Below are positions 22,133-27,392 of a stretch of DNA of 27,392 nt, piece by piece. The position numbers were made by a program, and so were the translations under genes. Positions within the stretch are counted from its first letter, which is position 1. Each line of letters starts with the position of its first letter. The stretch is taken from the IMG/VR virus record IMGVR_UViG_3300000563_000018, positions 1-27,392 of that record, one strand, 5' to 3'. The DNA is from a virus. The notes below the pieces were generated by a model that saw only the letters and a program-made list of their open reading frames with translations, ran no database searches and had not been told where the DNA came from.

Positions 22133-22837
22133 TCACCTAGAAATATATCTCCTTCCACCAGGACTCTCAATGGAATATCCCCATTTCCTGACATCATCTC
22201 TATCAAACCCAAGCTTAGTCTTTTCATAAATAACAGGTCTAATAAATTTAATAATTGTATTCATTTCTTGTTTCAAACTCTCTTTGATCTCGACTAGCGA
22301 ATTAGAATCGAAAGTTACACTCACACCATTCAAATTCCAACTGCTAATTCCATCTTGCAAGTATTTAATTGGAATGTTTGTGAATAAACTATCACATGCC
22401 ATCAATGTGTTTAATCGACGCAAGTATGGTTTCATGACCTCATTATCGAACCTAGCGATCATAAAATCGATGATGAGCTTTTTATTATCTTTTGGATACG
22501 AATCATCCATTGTAATCATACCATACTTTGGAACGAATGTTACAACATTACTCTTTCTATCTGTTTCTGGAGTAACATAATCATCTTTATCAAACTCGTA
22601 TATATTAAAATCATCAACTGTGATTTCACCATCACAATCATAGTCTGCGATGTGTCCTTCTAGTTTGAACTTATCATCCGGCTGCGTAAAGGTATAGCTC
22701 TTTTTATAAAACACGAGATGTTTTATCTTCTGAGCCGTCGCAACTAATGCAGTCTCAATATTATGATCGTCTAACGCGATCCCAGTTGCGTTCTTAAAAT
22801 CCAATACGGTCATAAACGCCATTATTCTAGTCATCAT
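22133..22837 (-). CDS. Head-tail connector-type protein with an EF-hand-like loop
   Basis: A 234-residue protein in the neck group. The middle has DYDCDGEITVDDF at residues 65-77, giving acids at loop positions 1, 3, 5 and 12, Gly at 6 and Ile at 8: a full EF-hand or dockerin-type calcium loop. The C-terminal part (about 100-234) is strand- and helix-mixed with a long helix (VEIKESLKQEMNTIIKF), fitting neck or adaptor proteins. I cannot name the family, so the neck role is from gene order. The ATG has AGGTGA two to three bases upstream. Calcium dependence of neck assembly or stability would be the natural reading of the loop. Confidence 0.6.
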   Translation of the reverse strand: MMTRIMAFMTVLDFKNATGIALDDHNIETALVATAQKIKHLVFYKKSYTFTQPDDKFKLEGHIADYDCDGEITVDDFNIYEFDKDDYVTPETDRKSNVVTFVPKYGMITMDDSYPKDNKKLIIDFMIARFDNEVMKPYLRRLNTLMACDSLFTNIPIKYLQDGISSWNLNGVSVTFDSNSLVEIKESLKQEMNTIIKFIRPVIYEKTKLGFDRDDVRKWGYSIESPGGRRYISR

Positions 22838-22864
22838 TTCACCTGTTCTTTCTATGTATATATA

Positions 22865-23143
22865 TTAAAATATAAAATTTAATACGATGTATATCACAAC
22901 CAATGCGCCATATGCTGTTGCGATCACAATATCTGTTTTATTTTGTCTTTTTTCTATCTGCGATAGTTTATCTTCAACATACTTTAGAGCGTATTTTGTT
23001 GATGCGTTCGCGATGAAGGCATTCAAAATAACTTTATGCTCATCTAAACTCTTCTTAATATACTCAACATCTTTTTTTATTCCAGTCATACAAAGCTCCA
23101 ACTCCCTTTGTCTGTTTTCTGCATCATATTCTTTTTGTTCCAT
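22865..23143 (-). CDS. Coiled-coil protein with C-terminal membrane anchor (XhlA-like)
   Basis: The ATG at 23143 has AAAGGTG nine bases upstream; a GTG at 23155 overlaps the site and is less likely. The 92-residue product has a long helix with heptads (ENRQRELELCMTGIKKDVEY, continuing to residue 70) and then a membrane span (IVIATAYGALVVIYIVLNFIF, about 72-92), ending there. This layout resembles the XhlA/hemolysin family of phage PBSX, a membrane protein of the lysis cassette, though a neck or ejection role is possible because it is surrounded by neck genes. It follows an 88-base gap with the third 23-base element. Confidence 0.6.
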   Translation of the reverse strand: MEQKEYDAENRQRELELCMTGIKKDVEYIKKSLDEHKVILNAFIANASTKYALKYVEDKLSQIEKRQNKTDIVIATAYGALVVIYIVLNFIF

Positions 23144-23172
23144 ATTATTATTCACCTTTTACTATTTATGGC

Positions 23173-23184
23173 TAGAATATTCTA
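23173..23184. promoter_or_regulatory. 12-base perfect palindrome, possible operator
   Basis: TAGAATATTCTA reads the same on both strands. It lies in the gap between the GT-B gene and the coiled-coil membrane gene, downstream of the third AT-rich element and about 30 bases before the GTG/ATG starts. Such a site could bind a dimeric regulator. One AT-rich palindrome is weak evidence by itself. Confidence 0.25.
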
Positions 23185-23234
23185 AAATCCTAACTCTGTG
23201 TGAAACATATATAATATAATTTATAAATATTATG

Positions 23235-23257
23235 TTTATAAATTTATTTAATTTTTT
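23235..23257 (-). promoter_or_regulatory. 23-base repeated element, copy C
   Basis: The minus strand reads six A, TTAAATAA, then ATTTATAAA, followed by C. It differs from copies A and B only in one purine (A for G). It overlaps the last codons and stop of the GT-B gene. A second TTTATAAAT lies just downstream (23219-23226 region). The next gene starts about 90 bases further on. Confidence 0.5.
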
Positions 23258-23996
23258 CGAACCAGTTCAAATCTTGAATACCTGTCGTATCATGTTGTGC
23301 TGGCTCACGTTTCTCACCCAATTCTATAATCTCCTTTTTTAATACTTCTTTATCTCGAGTCTTAATCACATACAACCCCAATAACATACTCTTAATAATT
23401 ATCTGAGATAATCCATCATGAATATTCAAACGCAAACAACCGTGATATTGTTTGATTTCATTATTCATCTGCTCCTCTTGAACTCTCCCATGATAAATCA
23501 AATTGCTAGTACTCTCTCCAGAAATACCATATATATGAAATTCTACATCTTTTAAATCCTCGTCACGAGCTAACTCTTTAATAATATTAACACCATACTC
23601 AATCTCTCTTCCATCATGAGCACAAGAAAATAACTTAATAGGTAACGAATGTTTATAACTAACTTCATAATCTTTTTTATAACCGAAAAATAATGGCACG
23701 ATCTCTGCATCAATATACATTTCTTTTAATTCGTCTTGTAATAATTGATTATGACAATAATGCTTTGCTGGATATTTTTTTATTGTTTTTATCCAGTCTT
23801 TATTGTCCATCAATCTTAACACGTCTGATCCATTCCAAAAAACAACTTTATTGCCACGATGTTGTTTATATATATCATAGTCTCCTTTGAAATATAACCC
23901 CAAAAAGAAAGTTGGTTCTTCTTTGTTATTATAATATTTCAATGGTATCTTATCTCCATAAAATTTCATACCATAACAATAGTGTTTTTGTGTCAT
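23244..23996 (-). CDS. Glycosyltransferase, GT-B fold (GT4-like)
   Basis: A 250-residue protein. VEFHIYGISGESTSNLIYHGRV then IKQYHGCLRLNIHDGLSQIIIKSMLLGLYVI is the C-terminal half of GT4-type glycosyltransferases, where the nucleotide-sugar binds (usual form: GxGxxxxxxxxxGxv, then E-A-xxxGxPVI; here the Glu/Ala pair is replaced by SMLLG). The N-terminal half is short (about 110 residues), so this is a compact GT-B. It would transfer a sugar onto a virion or host-surface acceptor. It is the last gene of the four-gene glycan cassette. Donor and acceptor are unknown. Confidence 0.72.
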   Translation of the reverse strand: MTQKHYCYGMKFYGDKIPLKYYNNKEEPTFFLGLYFKGDYDIYKQHRGNKVVFWNGSDVLRLMDNKDWIKTIKKYPAKHYCHNQLLQDELKEMYIDAEIVPLFFGYKKDYEVSYKHSLPIKLFSCAHDGREIEYGVNIIKELARDEDLKDVEFHIYGISGESTSNLIYHGRVQEEQMNNEIKQYHGCLRLNIHDGLSQIIIKSMLLGLYVIKTRDKEVLKKEIIELGEKREPAQHDTTGIQDLNWFEKIK

Positions 23997-24515
23997 TTAA
24001 TCATCTCCATTTTTTTTAATTTGATTCTCTAAATTACCAAGAATGTTAATAAATGCATTCTTATCTGGGTCTCCATTACTGCAACCAGTTTGTTTATTTG
24101 ATTTCATTTTTTCAAATTCTTCTCTGGTTTTCGTTGCGTGCTGAAAGTCAATCAAATATATTTTATTATCTTTTATCAAAATCTCTTCCTTTTTTATATC
24201 ATTATGACTACAACCAATAGTCTTTAAATTTTCAACAATCATCTCTATCTGTTCTCTCCAATCTGCTGGTAAGTTCTTTTTGTTTACATTCTCTCCAACA
24301 TAAGTCATTATTAAATAATCGTCTCCTCTCTCTACTAATTGTGGAGTGTATGTCTCATGGTGCAAATGCTTCAACCAAAATGTTTCGTTCTCAAACAATT
24401 TAATGTGCTTTTTATCACACATAATCTTTTTTACATATACTGGGATATCATCTTTACTTTTTAATTCATTGAAATGCTCATCTAAAAAAATCCTTCTTGA
24501 AGTATTAGACATCAT
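23997..24515 (-). CDS. Small protein kinase-like phosphotransferase (RIO/WaaP-like)
   Basis: The ATG at 24515 overlaps the methyltransferase stop (ATGA) and has GGAG upstream; a longer form from 24539 is less likely. The 172-residue protein is a minimal kinase fold. HNDIKKEEILI (104-114) is the catalytic loop (HxD, Asp106) and LIDFQHA (121-127) stands for the DFG metal loop (Asp123). VYVKKI (26-31) may give the ATP lysine and NETFWLKHL the helix with the partner Glu. This short form is like Bud32, RIO or LPS-kinase families, which phosphorylate proteins or sugars. Flanked by glycosyltransferases, it may phosphorylate a glycan. No Gly-rich loop is clear. Confidence 0.72.
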   Translation of the reverse strand: MMSNTSRRIFLDEHFNELKSKDDIPVYVKKIMCDKKHIKLFENETFWLKHLHHETYTPQLVERGDDYLIMTYVGENVNKKNLPADWREQIEMIVENLKTIGCSHNDIKKEEILIKDNKIYLIDFQHATKTREEFEKMKSNKQTGCSNGDPDKNAFINILGNLENQIKKNGDD

Positions 24516-25129
24516 ACGTCTCCTTTTTTTACACACCATACCAACTTTCTATCGTGCTGTAATTTATCATCTAACGATCGTTCTTCAATAATTTCAACAT
24601 CACAACAAGAAATTAAATAATCTAGTTGCTCTTTTTGATTATGACCATTCGTTTCATATAATATGATATTTGATATATTTAAACAATAATCTATAAGTTC
24701 TTTCCATCTTTTTATCCATTTACCTATAGATAGAATCATGCAAATGTCTATAGTCTGTGGTATGAAATGATTGATATCTTCAAAACTTTCTTTATCAATA
24801 TCGAATGTATAAAAATTTAGATTATGTATGTCGCTAACTTTAGTTAATCTATTTGCAACATTAATATATTTGATATGATTATCAAAGCCAATACCATTGC
24901 GAATAAATGGAGATAGTGTTAATAACATTCCACCAATATTGCAACCAAAATCTAATACATTTTTATCAACGAATCTTTCTATTATTTTTTCTACTCTTTT
25001 TTCACAATTTCTTTGACCATTCAAAATACAACCATTAATATTTAAAGAATAATATCCTTCTTCATACGTGTTATAACTTGCATTCTTTTTCAAATATTGT
25101 ATTAGTTTTTTGAGTTGTGTTTTGTTCAT
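24512..25129 (-). CDS. Class I SAM-dependent methyltransferase
   Basis: The 205-residue protein has motif I VLDFGCNIGG (58-67), followed by an acidic strand end (NGIGFDNHIKYINVA, about 78-92) that binds the SAM ribose, and IDICMILSIGKWIKRWKEL (about 122-140) as the motif IV and V region. No DNA-binding or amino-methyltransferase NPPY motif is present, so a sugar, lipid or protein target is likely. Start and stop overlap neighbours by 4 bases each (ATGA), with GGAG before the ATG. It belongs to the cassette of two glycosyltransferases and a kinase, which suggests methylation of a glycan such as an O-methyl sugar. Confidence 0.85.
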   Translation of the reverse strand: MNKTQLKKLIQYLKKNASYNTYEEGYYSLNINGCILNGQRNCEKRVEKIIERFVDKNVLDFGCNIGGMLLTLSPFIRNGIGFDNHIKYINVANRLTKVSDIHNLNFYTFDIDKESFEDINHFIPQTIDICMILSIGKWIKRWKELIDYCLNISNIILYETNGHNQKEQLDYLISCCDVEIIEERSLDDKLQHDRKLVWCVKKGDV

Positions 25130-26028
25130 TTTTTTTCTCCAGTTTCTGTTCTAACAAACAAGACCCCTTCGTTCGTTGCAGTGTTAGCCCATTCTCTCCA
25201 TCTCTTTGCGTTTCCTGGTCCTGAAATGCTCTCCATGAATAATAAAGCTTCTTTGAAATTTGTGTTCAAAGCAATCGCTTGTAAACAATGCTCACGAGCC
25301 TTAACATAATTATTTATGTTTCTATAACAATATGCTAACATCATATGCGCATCGGCCATCTCTGCACCAAAATACGCAGTTTTTAAATATTCTTCATACC
25401 AAAATATTGCAGTTTTATATTTCTTCCTATACCAATATTCTCTAGCAAGATAGAATTTTTCTCTGACACATTCTGGATTTTCAATAACTACCTTCCCAAG
25501 TATCCTGAAAGCTCTATCTGGATCTTTTTTATGAGCATTTGAATAACCATAATATAATTTAATGTCTGAATTATATCCTGTTCCAACACTCAAATAATTG
25601 TGAATTTTACCATGCCATTTAATTCCTTTATTATTTTTAAATAATCTGATTGAATTATGAACATGCCTGTGATCGTTAATCCCGGTGGTTTTAAAAAAGA
25701 CAGTGTCTTCTTTTAAGTTCTTTATCAACTCTCTTATTTTTTGTATACCATCTTTTTCCAACTCCTCATCAGCATCAATTATCAATATCCAATCTCCTGA
25801 GCATTTTTCAAGAGACTGATTCCTGCTAAATGCAAAGTCATCTCGCCAATCATACTCCTTTCCAAAATATACTTTATCCGTATATTTTTTAACGAGTTCG
25901 ATCGTGTTATCTTCAGACCCAGTGTCTACCACAATAATTTCGTCAGCGTCTTTCACAGACTCTAAACACTTCTCTATACAAGAACTTTCGTTCTTAACAA
26001 TCATTGATATACTAATTCTTTCAGTCAT
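25126..26028 (-). CDS. Family 2 glycosyltransferase with TPR repeats (SunS-like)
   Basis: The first 200 residues of this 300-residue protein form a GT-A domain: ISMIVKNESSCIEKCLESV (7-26), VVDTGSEDNT (33-42), a FAFSRNQSLE stretch and IIDADEE (83-89), where Asp85 and Asp87 are the metal-binding DxD. About 180-290 is a set of helix pairs (REKFYLAREYWYRKKYKTAI, MADAHMMLAYCYRNINNYVKAREHCLQAI, in pieces) of the tetratricopeptide type. This GT2-TPR form is known from SunS-type glycosyltransferases, which glycosylate peptides on Cys, and from cell-wall enzymes. Start ATG at 26028 overlaps the propeller gene end by 8 bases. Donor and target not known; the propeller or tail proteins are possible acceptors. 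Confidence 0.88.
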   Translation of the reverse strand: MTERISISMIVKNESSCIEKCLESVKDADEIIVVDTGSEDNTIELVKKYTDKVYFGKEYDWRDDFAFSRNQSLEKCSGDWILIIDADEELEKDGIQKIRELIKNLKEDTVFFKTTGINDHRHVHNSIRLFKNNKGIKWHGKIHNYLSVGTGYNSDIKLYYGYSNAHKKDPDRAFRILGKVVIENPECVREKFYLAREYWYRKKYKTAIFWYEEYLKTAYFGAEMADAHMMLAYCYRNINNYVKAREHCLQAIALNTNFKEALLFMESISGPGNAKRWREWANTATNEGVLFVRTETGEKK

Positions 26029-27392
26029 TGTTCACACCATTTATTTTTTTACAATCGCAAAATCTCATGCGTCTAAATATTATTCTTTTTGTTCTTTCAT
26101 CCAATGCAATATTATTCGTTTGTATCTTTGAAAATTTGCTAAAATACTTGGCAAAACTTGCCTTGTTTGCTGAGCCACATATCACAAAATCATTATTGAA
26201 ACTCGCCGCAGAAAAAATTGCACCGTCTTCAAAATTAACTTCACCTTCAATCTTCTCCCAAGTAGCACCCTGGTCCAAAGAATATGTTATTAAAGAAAGC
26301 GCTGGATCCGTTTCTGCTCCAACTGCAATCACCATTTGGTATTTTGCAAACGCAACATCATATAAAATACCTGTAGTATCCATCGACATTTCAGTCCATA
26401 ATATTTCTCCATCGGTTGATCTGCTTGCTTTGCCACCCGCACCAACTACAAACCATTTATTTGTCCACCCACCTGTTTTAACACATCTTACTTTTAATGC
26501 GTCTGTTGTTCCAAATTGTATATTTGTTGCCGTCCAATTTAAACCGTTTGATGAATATGCAGCCTTCCCAGCATTACCTACAGCGACCCATTTTTCTCCA
26601 CTCCCAACTTCCCCATTATAATCAATAGAGTTTATAGATGCCCCATCAAATATTGTTTCTAATTCTTCCAAATCATACCAATTAATACCATCGTTCCCAG
26701 AGTATTTTGCAATACCATCTGCTCCAACAAGCACCCAATGCCCAGATTTGTATGCAGAGTCCATAATACTTTCATCGGTGAATCCTGTTGATACAAGTGT
26801 TGACCATGTTATTCCATTATCATGAGAAATCCCAACCTCTGCATCTTCTCCAGTTACAACAATAGTACCGCCATCTAGTTCTTCAAAATAATTAATGCTA
26901 AAACCTTCTCCTGTTGTTACTTGTCCAAGATTCTCCCAATCAATCATGTTATAGGATCGAGAAACTTCTCCAGAACTATCACAAGCCATCCATGTTGTTG
27001 GATCAGAATAACTTGCTTTTCCATTCCATCCAACTGCAACCCATCTTCCATTTCCATATGCAACAGACTCTGCAGTTGATGTACCAAATTTAATGCCTGT
27101 ATATGTTCCTGGCTCTAGGTAATTCCAATTTTCACCATCATCTGACCATGACGCTTTTCCACTGATTCCACCTACAACCCATCTTCTATTTCCGTATGCA
27201 ACAGACCGTGCAGTAGTTGTATCAAATTTGATGCCTGTTTCTTCTCCAGCTGGTAATATTGTCCAAGTTTCACCATTATCATCACTATAACTTGCTTTTC
27301 CAACCCCAGCACTTCCACCCACAACAACCCATCTACCATCACCATATGCGATAGAATATGCATATCTTGTATCAAATTTAATTCCTGTTGTT
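26021..27392 (-). CDS. Tandem-repeat beta-propeller protein, likely tail fibre or receptor-binding (5' partial)
   Basis: The frame is open past the right edge; the GTG at 27322 is an internal codon, so the true start lies outside the window. The visible 456 residues consist of about ten imperfect repeats of 40-50 residues with consensus G.xFxTxxAxSVAYGxGRWVxVGxxGKASYS.D...W. This fits sialidase or YCF48-type propellers (BNR-like D...W ends). The repeats near the right edge are closest in sequence. The last 45 residues (FAKYFSKF, then basic, with RRMRFCDCKK) are not repeated and end the protein. Such propellers in phages bind receptors or decorate the virion. It leads a glycan-modification cassette, so it may be modified by it. 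Confidence 0.75.
   Translation of the reverse strand, partial: TTGIKFDTRYAYSIAYGDGRWVVVGGSAGVGKASYSDDNGETWTILPAGEETGIKFDTTTARSVAYGNRRWVVGGISGKASWSDDGENWNYLEPGTYTGIKFGTSTAESVAYGNGRWVAVGWNGKASYSDPTTWMACDSSGEVSRSYNMIDWENLGQVTTGEGFSINYFEELDGGTIVVTGEDAEVGISHDNGITWSTLVSTGFTDESIMDSAYKSGHWVLVGADGIAKYSGNDGINWYDLEELETIFDGASINSIDYNGEVGSGEKWVAVGNAGKAAYSSNGLNWTATNIQFGTTDALKVRCVKTGGWTNKWFVVGAGGKASRSTDGEILWTEMSMDTTGILYDVAFAKYQMVIAVGAETDPALSLITYSLDQGATWEKIEGEVNFEDGAIFSAASFNNDFVICGSANKASFAKYFSKFSKIQTNNIALDERTKRIIFRRMRFCDCKKINGVNND
27081..27392 (-). repeat. Imperfect tandem DNA repeats coding propeller blades
   Basis: Near-identical starts of successive repeat units occur in plus-strand view as GTACCAAATTTAATGCC at 27081, GTATCAAATTTGATGCC at 27219 and GTATCAAATTTAATTCC at 27369. 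Spacings are 138 and 150 bases, that is 46 and 50 codons, so reading frame is kept. Similarity continues for much of each unit (GGTTGT..ATGG and GGAAAAGCAAG in minus-strand view). It allows unit gain or loss by recombination. Confidence 0.65.

Noticed and set aside
26028-26621. Rightward 197-codon open frame
   Set aside because: It is the complement of the propeller repeats; no start context and no family.
26021-27322. GTG at 27322 as the start of the propeller protein
   Set aside because: The frame remains open to the window edge and continues the repeat pattern upstream, so the GTG is an internal Val codon.
27172-27375. Minus-strand 67-codon frame within the propeller gene
   Set aside because: A different frame over the same repeats; the propeller frame is open beyond the window and has repeat structure.

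Overview
The window is a very AT-rich stretch of a double-stranded DNA virus with a contractile (myovirus-type) tail. No host chromosomal gene is recognisable. Two blocks face each other: a rightward block (1-8392) of DNA replication and nucleotide genes, and a leftward block (27392-8495) of neck, tail, baseplate and surface-modification genes. They converge on a 102-base gap holding a hairpin at 8409-8445. Portal, terminase and capsid genes are not seen and are expected to the right of the window. The host is probably an anaerobe, because the virus carries a glycyl-radical domain of the class III (anaerobic) ribonucleotide reductase type. Low GC, RecU-like and dUTPase_2-like genes and many Shine-Dalgarno sites fit a Firmicutes-type host. 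GGTGA-type ribosome sites and TTTATAAA boxes would also fit a methanogenic archaeon, so I leave the host open.

Rightward block, in order: the end of an SF2 helicase; a deoxynucleotide kinase; an all-alpha dUTPase/dCTPase; a thymidylate-synthase-fold enzyme whose pyrimidine-selecting residue is Asp, as in T4 dCMP hydroxymethylase; a small unknown gene; a DNA methyltransferase-like gene; a glutamine-dependent asparagine synthetase homologue; a dCMP deaminase; a family B DNA polymerase; a small coiled-coil gene of different codon use; tRNA-Val(UAC); a tiny zinc-finger gene; a RecU-like Holliday junction resolvase; and a thioredoxin-fold-like gene. Together they look like a replication module that may also make a modified cytosine.

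Leftward block, in transcription order: a repeat-built propeller protein (5' end outside the window); a four-gene glycan cassette (GT2 with TPR, methyltransferase, kinase-like, GT-B); a coiled-coil membrane protein; neck and completion proteins, one with an EF-hand-like loop; tail sheath; tail tube; a tail assembly chaperone whose T TTT TTA slippery site gives a -1 frameshift product; a short tape measure; GpU-like, hub, spike, gp25-like, baseplate J and GpI-like proteins. The last two carry what looks like the same inserted beta-sandwich domain. The block ends with small genes: two 32-33 residue membrane peptides, a GNAT acetyltransferase, the stand-alone glycyl-radical domain, a Cys-rich 56-residue protein and a very basic 58-residue protein.

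A 23-base element recurs almost perfectly three times on the minus strand, each time at the end of one gene and before one of the longer gaps (13372-13394, 21165-21187, 23235-23257). It contains TTTATAAA and may be a late promoter. After adding small genes and correcting starts by ribosome binding site, no gene-free stretch exceeds 130 bases.
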